Below are positions 16,350 through 24,539 of a stretch of 64,000 bases of DNA, in pieces. Position numbers and translations under genes: made by a program. The stretch comes from Leclercia sp. S52 (GTDB taxonomy: Bacteria; Pseudomonadota; Gammaproteobacteria; Enterobacterales; Enterobacteriaceae), in assembly GCF_039727615.1 (NCBI RefSeq), contig NZ_CP152474.1, forward strand, positions 62,001 through 126,000, given 5' to 3'. The notes beneath the pieces were generated by a model that worked only from the letters and a program-made list of their open reading frames with translations, was not told where the DNA came from and did not search any database. The stretch's first letter is position 1, and every line of letters begins with the position of its first letter.

Positions 16350-16958
16350 TCATTTATTCCAGATACATACATAGGCTGTTGGAGAAACCGGAATGCCCGA
16401 CGCGGGTTGGGTCAGAATAACTGCAGGTTTACAGGAAGGAGGAGTTGGTTTATCGGCAGTAGTATCCATTAAACCAATTAAAATGCAGAGCCCAATAATC
16501 AACGAATAGGGTAAATGGACAAAATCCTGAAATGCAGCATTTTTTAATCTTCGCCATTTGCTGAGAGGTCTTGAGGCATTTTCATACTCGTAAATAGGTT
16601 CATTATTTAAATAAGATTTATACCACCAATGATATATTTGTAATGGCTTCGGTTCCTTTATAAGCACATCTGACTCCTGGCGAAAATGTGCTTCAATGAT
16701 TCTTATTCGATCAGCAATGGCGTACTGAAAAGTTTTCCATTTTGCCTCAAGATACCAGAAGCAAAGTGCTATTGACGCAATAGCAAACAACGTGATCGAC
16801 GTTACATGTTTATCTGAATTGGTGCCCAATGCGAAACCGGCAACTGCTCCCGCACCGATCCATCCCTTTATAATCAATGCCCTGCGATCGTAGTCTTCGT
16901 ATTGATCCTGCAGTTTTAAATATTCATCTTTAAGAAAATTGTCATTTTGATCTGCCAT
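16350..16958 (-). CDS. Uncharacterised membrane protein
   Basis: A 202-residue protein I do not recognise. An N-terminal soluble helix (about 1-25, EYLKLQDQYEDYDRRALI) is followed by two close transmembrane segments (about 28-46 and 53-70), a basic/acidic helix (WKTFQYAIADRIRIIEAHFR), a W/Y-rich segment, and a third hydrophobic helix near 150-165 (LPYSLIIGLCILIGLMD). The tail is Pro/Thr rich. The N-terminal two-helix layout recalls SLATT-type effector domains, but I cannot confirm this. The gene is poorer in GC than its neighbours and sits between the two acetyltransferase copies, so it is probably acquired DNA. GGAGATCCCC lies before the ATG. Confidence 0.62.
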   Translation of the reverse strand: MADQNDNFLKDEYLKLQDQYEDYDRRALIIKGWIGAGAVAGFALGTNSDKHVTSITLFAIASIALCFWYLEAKWKTFQYAIADRIRIIEAHFRQESDVLIKEPKPLQIYHWWYKSYLNNEPIYEYENASRPLSKWRRLKNAAFQDFVHLPYSLIIGLCILIGLMDTTADKPTPPSCKPAVILTQPASGIPVSPTAYVCIWNK

Positions 16959-17123
16959 TTGGGGATCTCCTGGTGCTGAGACAGCATGCTATGATCAAAT
17001 CGTAGCCCTGAAGAAAACGGATGCTATAAAGTTCATACGTTCGTCGTAAGCCCAAACAGTTTTCTCTCCGACCTAAGACGTTAAATGGCTTGAGCCGCTT
17101 GATTCTGGAAGCGCTGCTATCCA

Positions 17124-17417
17124 CGATCGCATCATCAAAATCGAACCCGCCGTTCCCTGACAAAGGGCTTTTTGGGCGTGGACGAAAACCGCATCGAAAT
17201 GCTGTTTGTCGATGATGCGAGCTGGGGAAAAGGCGTCGGCTCGCTGTTGCTGAGGTACGCCATTAACCATTTCGGCGCTAACGAGGTGGATGTTAACGAG
17301 CAAAACCCGCAGGGCGTGGGGTTTTATCAGCATATGGGGTTTGTGCAAACCGGACGGTCAGAACTGGACGGGCAGGGTAATCCGTTTCCATTGCTACATA
17401 TGCGGTATGGCGGTTAA
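17124..17417 (+). pseudogene. Broken second copy of the YjaB-like acetyltransferase gene
   Basis: The sequence repeats the acetyltransferase gene at 15750-16187. The 3' part (FLGVDENRIEMLFVDDASWGKGVGSLLLRYAINHFGANEVDVNEQN to the stop) is nearly identical at DNA level. At the 5' end only CGATCGCATCATCAAAATCG and some bases after it remain; the start ATG is ATC, an early TCA codon is TGA, and roughly 150 bp corresponding to residues about 9-60 are missing. It could at most make a fragment of about 80 residues without the N-terminal part of the fold. The similarity continues a little past the stop. Confidence 0.8.
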
Positions 17418-17430
17418 CTGCCGCACATTC

Positions 17431-17462
17431 GACCCTCTCTCCTCTTTGGGAGAGAGGGGTTT
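17431..17462. repeat. CCCTCTC-type intergenic repeat, short form
   Basis: GACCCTCTCTCCTCTTTGGGAGAGAGGGGTT forms a hairpin of about nine pairs. It is a shorter relative of the repeat at 16201-16289 and lies between the broken acetyltransferase copy and the convergent immunity gene; it may act as a bidirectional terminator. Confidence 0.5.
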
Positions 17463-17473
17463 CCAGAAGCCGA

Positions 17474-18061
17474 TTAGTTACTCGTAATCTGCCCAACGAT
17501 AACGCCGCGCACTTTCTTGCCATTGAAGTAATAAGAGACGGTATTGCTTTGAGTGAATCCGCCCTGAACGGGGGTTTCCCGATAAAAAAGAACAGCCTCC
17601 TTTTTTATTTCCTCATTATTACCGAATGACTGAGCGATATCCTGACGAGTGGCATCAAGCAGGGATCTCTTCCCTATGGAAACGCGAATCGATGCTGGGG
17701 ATGCTACACACTCTTTATGATTGCCATCTTTAGCCATGGCAATAGCAGTGAGTAATCCTCTCCCCATTTCATTATCGGAAATAAACCAATAATTTATACC
17801 GTCTTTTGAATGCAGGCAGATCCAGCGAGCAGAGCTGTCTATCTGAATGGGTATATCAGCAATATCCGTCAGGGAAGTAGCCTCAATCTGAATGGCTTTG
17901 TTGCCGATAGTGACAACAGGAGAAAGCGAAAACGCTGATGCGATTTCCGGTAAAGGGATATCTTCCTGATAATATTGCGTTGCAAAGCCGGACATTTGAT
18001 CTGCGTAAACGTATTGGCTGGCCGAAAGCAGCAAGAGGAGTAGACTCGATAAGTGTTTCAT
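17474..18061 (-). CDS. Probable periplasmic immunity protein for the Tlde1-like effector
   Basis: A 195-residue secreted protein with a Sec signal peptide (MKHLSSLLLLLLSASQYVYA, cleavage near residue 20). The mature part has no motif I know. Its start overlaps the stop of the preceding effector gene by 4 bp (ATGA), the layout of effector-immunity pairs. Tlde1 effectors act in the periplasm, and the Salmonella immunity protein Tldi1 is also exported there, so an exported partner is what is expected. The role is inferred from position, export and coupling, not from similarity that I can verify. GC content is low. Confidence 0.7.
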   Translation of the reverse strand: MKHLSSLLLLLLSASQYVYADQMSGFATQYYQEDIPLPEIASAFSLSPVVTIGNKAIQIEATSLTDIADIPIQIDSSARWICLHSKDGINYWFISDNEMGRGLLTAIAMAKDGNHKECVASPASIRVSIGKRSLLDATRQDIAQSFGNNEEIKKEAVLFYRETPVQGGFTQSNTVSYYFNGKKVRGVIVGQITSN

Positions 18062-18423
18062 TTGACTATCAGCTCCGTATCCTCACTTTTCCAGATGCTC
18101 CTTCTGGCACTTAATGGAGCAATAATACATCCTTCAGATGAGTCTTCCGGATGCTGACTGCTTTTCCCATGAATTTTGAACGCATCTCTCCCGCACATAT
18201 CATTTGTCGAATAAGGTGTAAGGCTGAGGGTATATTTCCCAGTGTGGGCAGAATTATGGGGCGCACCGATAGTATATTTTCCTCGCGGCAGAGGCCCGCT
18301 GTTCTTAACGCACTCCTGAGCGGGATCGTTCTTATATCCACTTGCCCCTGCGTAATCAGCATCGAACTGGTAGACTCCATCGAGATAAAATTTGTGTTCT
18401 TTTACGTCATATTCCCACGACAT
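18058..18423 (-). CDS. Tlde1-like (DUF2778) type VI effector, peptidoglycan L,D-transpeptidase fold
   Basis: A 121-residue protein of the DUF2778/Tlde1 family. Tlde1 effectors are delivered to the periplasm of rivals and attack peptidoglycan stems through an L,D-carboxypeptidase or exchange activity. The start SWEYDVKEHKFYLDGVYQFDADYAGASG is typical, followed by LPRGKYTIG. The catalytic L,D-transpeptidase-like motif is KIHGKSSQ with His85 and SSEGCI with Cys99. There is no signal peptide, which fits delivery by Hcp or the T6SS. It lies 9 bp after an hcp gene, with GGAGG before its ATG, and overlaps the downstream immunity candidate. Confidence 0.85.
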   Translation of the reverse strand: MSWEYDVKEHKFYLDGVYQFDADYAGASGYKNDPAQECVKNSGPLPRGKYTIGAPHNSAHTGKYTLSLTPYSTNDMCGRDAFKIHGKSSQHPEDSSEGCIIAPLSARRSIWKSEDTELIVK

Positions 18424-18432
18424 ACTTCCTCC

Positions 18433-18918
18433 TTAGTCTCTTTCTTTCCATGTGTCCGAGTGGATAATGTTTCCGTCAAGGTAATGCCACGTGATTTTTT
18501 CATATGTCAGGTCGATATACTCCTGATGCGTGTTGCGCGCATTTTGAGGGTGTTTGATATCAAACATAACCGGCTCAATTTGAACGACCTTCGCGTTCTC
18601 TAAAGTTGTTTTGAAGTACGCTTCCTCCAGTCCGTTACAATTTATTCGATAAAATATGAATTCTGCTTTTTTTAACGTTTGGCCAGTGCTGAGAGCCTTG
18701 TATAACCAAGGGGATGATGAATCAATCTCTTTCATGAATGCATAAGAACTATATATGCGCTTGGATGTTATTTTTCCGGAAAATTTATCGATGGGTTGCT
18801 CGACTGAATGCATTAATTCGATAACTTCAATTGAACCCTCACGATTTTTTATGTCAACTGAACCTTTAATAGATCGGCCAGAATCATCTTCAAGCCACAA
18901 ATAAACGGGTATGGCCAT
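18433..18918 (-). CDS. hcp: Type VI secretion tube protein Hcp (orphan)
   Basis: A 161-residue Hcp, the ring-forming tube subunit of the type VI secretion system. It begins MAIPVYLWLEDDSGRSIKGSVDI and ends EYIDLTYEKITWHYLDGNIIHSDTWKERD, both matching enterobacterial Hcp. The middle carries SSPWLYKALSTGQTLKKAEFIFY. No other T6SS structural gene lies in the window, so this is an orphan hcp that presumably serves to load the effector encoded next. ATG at 18918 follows AAGGAGG; a GTG two codons earlier is less likely. Confidence 0.9.
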   Translation of the reverse strand: MAIPVYLWLEDDSGRSIKGSVDIKNREGSIEVIELMHSVEQPIDKFSGKITSKRIYSSYAFMKEIDSSSPWLYKALSTGQTLKKAEFIFYRINCNGLEEAYFKTTLENAKVVQIEPVMFDIKHPQNARNTHQEYIDLTYEKITWHYLDGNIIHSDTWKERD

Positions 18919-19083
18919 TTTCACCTCCTTATGTAGATTGAAAATAAAATAGCTTTAGTTAAAGGCTTAGAATGTGATTCGTGCCTGAAAAGAGTTTTAA
19001 AATAGTGCGGGATATTACTATTAATTATGGAATATTATTTACAGGGATTATCTATTGGATTAAATGCATTATCGCTATGCATT

Positions 19084-19115
19084 GCCGGGTGGCGGTTTCG
19101 CCTTACCCGGCCTAC
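19084..19115. repeat. REP element
   Basis: GCCGGGTGGCGGTTTCGCCTTACCCGGCCTAC is a typical enterobacterial repetitive extragenic palindrome. It lies just beyond the stop codon of the AraC-type gene on the minus strand. Confidence 0.8.
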
Positions 19116-19120
19116 AAAAC

Positions 19121-20086
19121 CTACAAAGATATCTGATTAAACCTGTGCAGCTGCGCAATCACCCCTTCATCCAGCGGCAAAAATCGTGAGTCAGTCATCA
19201 CCTGCAACTCATCAGCAGAATTAAGCGCCGTAATGTAGCTTTTACGAAAAGCCGTTGGCGTCATGCGGCAGTATTTATTGAAGGCAAAAATCAGCTGCTT
19301 GTGACCGCTAAACCCGCAGCTGTAGCTGATATCGGTGATCGGAATCTGGGTATCCTTCAGCAGCCGCTTGGCCTTATTTATGCGGATCATGGTCAGATAC
19401 TCTTTAAAGTTGTAGCCGCTGATCTTCTTAAAAATGCGCGAGAAGTGGTGGTAACTGACCCCGGCGTTATCGGCAATGGTGGTTAAGGTCAGCTCATCGT
19501 CAAAGTGCTGATTAATAAACTCAATGCCGTACTTCACCAGCTGCTGATCTTTATTTCTGACGGTGACCTGCTGGCGGTCATCCTGCACGGCTAGCGAGCC
19601 TAAAAGCTGATAAATCAGGGCGATACGGCTGAACGACGGCCGGGCATGCACCAGGTGCTCGACCAGCGCAATCACGCTGTTTCTGATGTCATCTGCCTGC
19701 TGACTGGTCAGGGAACCGTTCTCCATCAGCGGCGCAGGATGGGTCTCATCAAACAGGCTCGGCGCAAACTGGATCGTCAGCAGCTGGCTGTTCGGTGCGC
19801 GTGCCTCCAGGGAGTGGATCTCATCCGGGTTGATCCACAGCATGTCGCCGGCGGCAAAGACCGAGGTGCTATGGCCGAGGGTGACGGAAAACTCTCCCGA
19901 CAGAATGCAGATCAGCTCCGGGGCCGAGTGCCAGTGCGGCTCGCAGTAGTACACCTCGGCGGCGAATACGTTCAGTTTCTCCGCGTCAAAGGAGATCAGT
20001 TCGTAGCCGCTGCCTTCATGGACGGTGGTCCCGGCCTGCTGCCGGGAGATCTTCCCTGGATGCTGGGTGACAGAAAATGGAAACAT
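19121..20086 (-). CDS. AraC family transcriptional regulator with cupin domain
   Basis: A 321-residue regulator. The N-terminal half is a cupin ligand-binding domain (HWHSAPELICILSGEFSVTLG and GDMLWINPDEIHSL). The C-terminal 100 residues are a double helix-turn-helix AraC/XylS domain (LTTIADNAGVSYHHFSRIFKKISGYNFKEYL and ITDISYSCGFSGHKQLIFAFNKYCRMTPTAFR). The start at 20086 follows GGAGAG; a TTG 14 codons upstream has no such site. It is the last gene after the transporter and beta-glucosidase genes, 60 bp beyond the latter, and probably controls them in response to a glycoside or sugar. Confidence 0.86.
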   Translation of the reverse strand: MFPFSVTQHPGKISRQQAGTTVHEGSGYELISFDAEKLNVFAAEVYYCEPHWHSAPELICILSGEFSVTLGHSTSVFAAGDMLWINPDEIHSLEARAPNSQLLTIQFAPSLFDETHPAPLMENGSLTSQQADDIRNSVIALVEHLVHARPSFSRIALIYQLLGSLAVQDDRQQVTVRNKDQQLVKYGIEFINQHFDDELTLTTIADNAGVSYHHFSRIFKKISGYNFKEYLTMIRINKAKRLLKDTQIPITDISYSCGFSGHKQLIFAFNKYCRMTPTAFRKSYITALNSADELQVMTDSRFLPLDEGVIAQLHRFNQISL

Positions 20087-20145
20087 CGGCTGGCTCTCCG
20101 TCGAGTGAAGGCCCTCTTGCCGAAGCAAGTGGGCGCGATCGGACT

Positions 20146-22500
20146 TTACTGCTGTGATGCGGGCCCGGCAAGGGCTTCCGCCAGCTCCTCACGCGTAATA
20201 TCAATCGTCAGGAATTCGGTTAGCGAGATAAACAGGCCGAAGACCAGATCGGGCGCAATCGCACAGAGTTTTTCGCGCACCAGCTGCTCAGAGACGCCAT
20301 TTTTGCTGGCGACCAGCTTCACCACCCGGGCGAAGGCTGGCGGGTTGTTAATCAGCTGGGTCAACGAATTATTAATCTCCAGCGGGGCATAGCGCGGCGT
20401 GGCCCGCACGGTGATGGCAGTGCTCAATGCAATATCCCGTGACGATCGCGCCACGTGCAGGTGATATTCCCCGGAATCGACAATCCAGTCGCCGATGCCC
20501 GGGTGATAGCAGGCGAAGTCGTCCCGGTTAAGCTGCAGGGTCACGGTTTTGGTTTCGCCGGGTTCAAGATGCACCTTGGCAAAGGCTTTCAGGGCCTTCT
20601 CTTCACGCAGCAGTTCGCCCGCCGGGGCGGAAAGATAGAGCTGAACCACCTCTTTCCCCGCCATGCTGCCGCTGTTGGTCACGTCCACGCTGACGGTTAA
20701 CGCCTGGCCTTCGTCCAGCTCGCTCACCGAGGTGGTTAGGCCGCTGTAGTCGAAGGTGGTATAGCTCAGACCAAAACCAAACGGGAAGCGCGGCGTGAGC
20801 TGACGGCGATCGTAATAGCGATATCCCACGAACAACCCTTCGCTGTAGTGGTGGCGCAGGTTCTCGCCAGGATAGCTGAGCCAGGCCGGGGTCTCTTCCA
20901 GGGTATTGGGCACCGTGACCGTTAGCTTGCCGCACGGGTTGGCGCGACCGAACAGAATATCCGCCACGGCACGGCCCATGCCCTGGCCGCCAAAGTGGGT
21001 TTCCAGCAGGGCTTTACAGTCGGATAACCATGGCATCACCACCGCATCGCTGTTGGCCAGCACCACCACCACGTTGGGCTGCACGCTGGCGACGGCGCGG
21101 ATCAGCGCCTCATGCCTGGGCAAAATAGCCAGGTCTTTGCGGTCGCCGTTCTCCCCGTCCTCACCGATGGCGGTGCTGACAAACAGGATCGCGACGTCGG
21201 CATTTTTCGCCACCGCCACCGCCTGCGCCAGCGCCTGTTCATCGGTGGCGTTGTCATCTGGCGTGCCCACCGCGTACTCGATGTTGAAGTCGTTTCCGGC
21301 GACCTCAAAAATCTCGTCCAGCGGACGGTCGAGCATGTACGGCACGGTGGTGGCACAGCCGGAGCCCTGGATCACCGGCTCCTGGGCTGGCTTGCCCAGC
21401 ACCGCCAGGGTGCGCTGTTTGCCTTTCTGCAGCGGCAGAATGGCGTCTTCATTTTTCAGCAGGACGATGGATTCAGTCGCCAGACGCTGCGCCAGCTGGT
21501 GATGCTGGTGAAAGTCGGCCTTAAAGCCCGGCTTGCGGTGGCGCTGGACTTTTTCGATCAGGGTCAGCATCCGCAGGCAGGCGGTGTCGAGGATATCAGC
21601 GGGGATCTCGCCCCGGTTGATGGCCTCGAGCAAATCCTGCTTGTCGAGCCGCGTTTCCGGCATCGCCAGATCGTTGCCCGCCAGCAGAGAGGCCGGACGG
21701 TTTTTGATCCCGTACCAGTCGGACATCACCAGCCCGTCGTACTGCCACTCATTACGCAGCACATCGGTCAGCAGCCAGGGGTTCTGCGAGGTCTGCACGC
21801 CGTTGAGCAGGTTGTAGGAGGACATCACCGTCCACGGATTCGATTTATCGATGGCGCGCTTAAAGCCTGCCAGGTAGATCTCTCGAAGCGCCCGCTCTTC
21901 AATCACCGAGTCCATCTCGGTGCGGTGGTATTCGGAGTTGTTGGCGGCAAAATGTTTCAGGCTGGCGCCCACGCCGTTGTCCTGCAGGCCATTGATCAGC
22001 GCGGCGGCAATATCGCCGCTCACCACCGGATCCTCCGAGTAGTATTCGTACCCGCGTCCGGCCAGCGGCGTGCGGCGAATATTGATGCCCGGCCCAAGCA
22101 GGATCCCGACGCCCATCTCCTGACACTCTTTCGCCAGCGCCTCGCCCATCTGATAAACCAGCGAAATATCCCAGCTGCAGGCCAGAGTTGAGCCGTTCGG
22201 GAAGCAGGTGGCCGGTCGGGATTTGCTGAATAATGCCTCGGAGCCGCCTTTCTGCTCTTCGTTCTCCACTTCACCGGCACTTTGCGCGATCACGTCGAGA
22301 AAATCGGTGATGTTCCAGCTTTCGCCCTGTTCAATCTGGCTGGTGCTGTAGCGCACGCCGTAGGTGCCGTCGGTCATCACAATGTCTTCAATGCCGTGCT
22401 GTGGCAGAGTGGCGGTGCGCCACAGGCCGCTGCCGGTAAGCAGGGCGACTTTATCTTCGGCGTTCATCGCTGCAATCAGGGTGTGGAAGTCAGTTTTCAT
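20146..22500 (-). CDS. Glycoside hydrolase family 3 beta-glucosidase
   Basis: A 784-residue GH3 enzyme without a signal peptide, so cytoplasmic. The N-terminal (beta/alpha)8 domain ends in the nucleophile motif VMSDWYGI, with the upstream family segment GPGINIRRTPLAGRGYEYYSEDPVVSG. The alpha/beta sandwich domain contains LLKNEDAILPL and EDGENGDRKDLAILPRHEALIRAV. A C-terminal fibronectin type III-like domain follows (about 590-700: NSGSMAGKEVVQLYLSAPAG). It probably hydrolyses beta-glucosides imported by the transporter encoded 17 bp upstream. The ATG at 22500 follows AAAGGAC; an earlier start is seven codons up. Confidence 0.92.
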   Translation of the reverse strand: MKTDFHTLIAAMNAEDKVALLTGSGLWRTATLPQHGIEDIVMTDGTYGVRYSTSQIEQGESWNITDFLDVIAQSAGEVENEEQKGGSEALFSKSRPATCFPNGSTLACSWDISLVYQMGEALAKECQEMGVGILLGPGINIRRTPLAGRGYEYYSEDPVVSGDIAAALINGLQDNGVGASLKHFAANNSEYHRTEMDSVIEERALREIYLAGFKRAIDKSNPWTVMSSYNLLNGVQTSQNPWLLTDVLRNEWQYDGLVMSDWYGIKNRPASLLAGNDLAMPETRLDKQDLLEAINRGEIPADILDTACLRMLTLIEKVQRHRKPGFKADFHQHHQLAQRLATESIVLLKNEDAILPLQKGKQRTLAVLGKPAQEPVIQGSGCATTVPYMLDRPLDEIFEVAGNDFNIEYAVGTPDDNATDEQALAQAVAVAKNADVAILFVSTAIGEDGENGDRKDLAILPRHEALIRAVASVQPNVVVVLANSDAVVMPWLSDCKALLETHFGGQGMGRAVADILFGRANPCGKLTVTVPNTLEETPAWLSYPGENLRHHYSEGLFVGYRYYDRRQLTPRFPFGFGLSYTTFDYSGLTTSVSELDEGQALTVSVDVTNSGSMAGKEVVQLYLSAPAGELLREEKALKAFAKVHLEPGETKTVTLQLNRDDFACYHPGIGDWIVDSGEYHLHVARSSRDIALSTAITVRATPRYAPLEINNSLTQLINNPPAFARVVKLVASKNGVSEQLVREKLCAIAPDLVFGLFISLTEFLTIDITREELAEALAGPASQQ

Positions 22501-22517
22501 GTTTATGTCCTTTGAGA

Positions 22518-23879
22518 TCACAGCGCGTTAGCTTTGCGTAACGCAATGTCTTTGATGATGTTTCGGTAGGTATTTTCATCGAGGGTGTAGAAGAAGATGA
22601 ACACCATGCTCAGGGCGAACATCAGGGCCGGGAACAGGGTCATCATCAGGTTGATGCCGTCCAGGGCACTGGCGCTGAGATGGTCGGAAGAGTAGTCAAA
22701 ATAGTCGAGCATCAGCCCGGCGCAGCCGCCGCCAATGGCCATCGCGATTTTGGTGATGAAGTTGAAGAAGCCGTAAATCGCCCCTTCGGCACGCACGCCC
22801 TGTTTCCATTCGGCGTACTCCACGGTGTCGGCAATCATCGACCACATCGCCACAAAGCCCATCCCTAAGGTGATGCTGAACAGACAGACGCCGGTCATGA
22901 TCAGGGTGCCGTTGCTGCCCGCGAGGAAATACTGGAACAGCATGCCGAGGATGCCGATCAGCAGCGCGAACTGCACCATGCGCTTTTTACCCATCATGGC
23001 GATCAGTTTTTCGGAGACCACGGTGCCTGCCACGTACGCCGCCGACTGGATCATAAAGAATTTGGCGGTAAAGGCCTCATCGCCCAGGGTGTATTTGATG
23101 AAGTAAATCGCGATCGCCATCCACACCGTGTAGGCGACGTAGAAGAAGACGGTAAACGCCGAGAGGTTGATTAACGGCAGGTTGCCGGAGACCGCGGCGA
23201 CCATCTCTTTCAGCGTCGGGGCTTTTTGCTCCGGCTGGCTTTTAACGCGCTCTTTGGTCATGCCAAAGCAGGCGAGGAAGAAGAAGGTGGCGAGCAGGCT
23301 GAAGCAGCTGACGGCGAACACGTAGCCCAGTTTCTTATCGGCGAACTGTGAAATCAGCATATCCGCCGTGGTTGAGACAATCAGATACCCCACAATCGCC
23401 AGCACCATGCGGTAGACCGAGAGCGACGCGCGGGAGCCTTCATGCTGGGTGAGCATGTTGGTCATCGCGGAGTAGGGGGTGTTCACCGCGGTATAGGCCA
23501 GGCAATAGAGGGTGTAGGAGATCAGGGCGTAGTAAAACTTGAACTCGTCGCCCAGAGTACTGAAGCAGAGGATGGTGAGCAGCCCCAGCGGTACGGCACC
23601 GAACAGCAAATAAGGGCGCAGCTTGCCGTAGCGGGTATTGGTTTTATCGATCACGTAGCCGATAAAGATATTGAACAGGGCGTCCAGCACGCGGGCGATA
23701 ACAAAGATCAGGCTCGCCTGAACGGCGGTGATGCCGTAGATGTTGGTGTAGAAGAACAGTAAAAACAGCGAAACAAACCCAAACGACAGGTTGGAAGCCA
23801 GATCGCCAAACCCGTAGCCAATCTTTTCCCGAACGCTGACTTTGACGTAGCTGCCCGAGGCGATGTCTGTTGTTTTCAT
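22518..23879 (-). CDS. GPH family sugar:cation symporter
   Basis: A 453-residue transporter of the glycoside-pentoside-hexuronide:cation symporter family (MelB/XylP/YicJ). The N terminus VSVREKIGYGFGDLASNLSFGFVSLFLLFFYTNIYGI is diagnostic, as is RVLDALFNIFIGYVIDKTNTRYGKLRPYLLFGA; twelve transmembrane helices are expected. It heads an operon with the GH3 beta-glucosidase and the AraC regulator, so it likely imports a beta-glucoside. It is related to YicJ, encoded at 30.2 kb in the same window, but clearly diverged from it. Confidence 0.9.
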   Translation of the reverse strand: MKTTDIASGSYVKVSVREKIGYGFGDLASNLSFGFVSLFLLFFYTNIYGITAVQASLIFVIARVLDALFNIFIGYVIDKTNTRYGKLRPYLLFGAVPLGLLTILCFSTLGDEFKFYYALISYTLYCLAYTAVNTPYSAMTNMLTQHEGSRASLSVYRMVLAIVGYLIVSTTADMLISQFADKKLGYVFAVSCFSLLATFFFLACFGMTKERVKSQPEQKAPTLKEMVAAVSGNLPLINLSAFTVFFYVAYTVWMAIAIYFIKYTLGDEAFTAKFFMIQSAAYVAGTVVSEKLIAMMGKKRMVQFALLIGILGMLFQYFLAGSNGTLIMTGVCLFSITLGMGFVAMWSMIADTVEYAEWKQGVRAEGAIYGFFNFITKIAMAIGGGCAGLMLDYFDYSSDHLSASALDGINLMMTLFPALMFALSMVFIFFYTLDENTYRNIIKDIALRKANAL

Positions 23880-24051
23880 GTTGTAGGGTACTCATTCTGA
23901 TTTGTGTCGTCCTGAGTATACCGGGGCGCTAAAGAGCGGCTTGCCAGCCTTTGTTCACAGAGTTCCCATTTTTTGCGCGAGAGGGAGTTTGCGGTGGAGT
24001 TGTGAAGGGGGTCACAGGGAGTTGAGTTGGGAGAGGGGAAACATACGGGCA

Positions 24052-24098
24052 TGAACTTCTCCCTCTCCCTGAGGGAGAGGGTTGGGGTGAGGGTGAAC
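24052..24098. repeat. CCCTCTCCC-type intergenic repeat
   Basis: CTCCCTCTCCCTGAGGGAGAGGGTTGGGGTGAGGGTGAAC is another copy of the dispersed palindromic repeat seen near 16.2 kb. The stem is CCCTCTCCCT/AGGGAGAGGG. It lies between the symE-like gene and the GPH transporter gene. Confidence 0.65.
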
Positions 24099-24123
24099 AT
24101 CCCGCACTCGGTTTAACCCAGGG

Positions 24124-24414
24124 TCATGAAGCCAGCGCCAGCGCCCCTTCGATGCCTTTAAGCTTCTGCTGTGCCAGCTTTAATTCTTCCAGCAGCGCCT
24201 TCTCATGCGGGTTGTGTGCCATCACGACAATGCAGCCATCCATGACTTTCACCGTGACTTTATCCCCGGTATCAAACCCCGCCGCACGCAGCCATTTGCC
24301 GGAAAGGATCAGGTTTGGCGTACTGCGATCGAGACCTTGCGGGCGATATCCCACAATTAATGTACGCTCAGTTCCGGTTGCGGTGGTGTCTGGGGTAGAA
24401 TGCGAATCAGCCAT
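24124..24414 (-). CDS. symE: SymE family toxin-like protein
   Basis: A 96-residue protein of the SymE family, AbrB-fold proteins of which E. coli SymE is an SOS-induced RNA-cleaving toxin controlled by the antisense RNA SymR. The family core TLIVGYRPQ, NLILSGKWLRAAGFDTGDKVTVKVMDGCIVV is clear. The tail is shorter than in K-12 SymE. I see no LexA box (CTG-N10-CAG) in the 100 bases upstream, so regulation may differ; an antisense RNA cannot be recognised by eye. The start at 24414 follows AAGGAG with a short spacer. Confidence 0.85.
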   Translation of the reverse strand: MADSHSTPDTTATGTERTLIVGYRPQGLDRSTPNLILSGKWLRAAGFDTGDKVTVKVMDGCIVVMAHNPHEKALLEELKLAQQKLKGIEGALALAS

Positions 24415-24504
24415 AATCAACTCCTTGATAGTTGGTGAGGTTAGCTCTCGTCGGGTATTGCGAGTACCGGGCGAGGGCGTTTCGACTCAGGTTATCCTCT
24501 GCTA

Positions 24505-24516
24505 AGGTACGTACCT
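24505..24516. promoter_or_regulatory. Perfect 12-bp palindrome, putative operator 1 of the RHH gene
   Basis: AGGTACGTACCT is a perfect palindrome. A second copy of AGGTACGTAC lies 35 bases downstream at the start codon of the ribbon-helix-helix gene. Paired short palindromes are what Arc/MetJ-type dimers bind cooperatively, so autoregulation is likely; inference. Confidence 0.6.
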
Positions 24517-24539
24517 GAATGGTTAGATATTGCTCTCAT

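Noticed and set aside
16959..17123. Possible transposase remnant upstream of the broken acetyltransferase copy
   Set aside because: A short minus-strand frame reads RIKRLKPFNVLGRRENCLGLRRTYELYSI, but I could not match it to any known transposase and it is too short to call.
21112..22191. A 359-codon frame opposite the beta-glucosidase gene
   Set aside because: Antisense shadow of a complete GH3 gene with no motif of its own.
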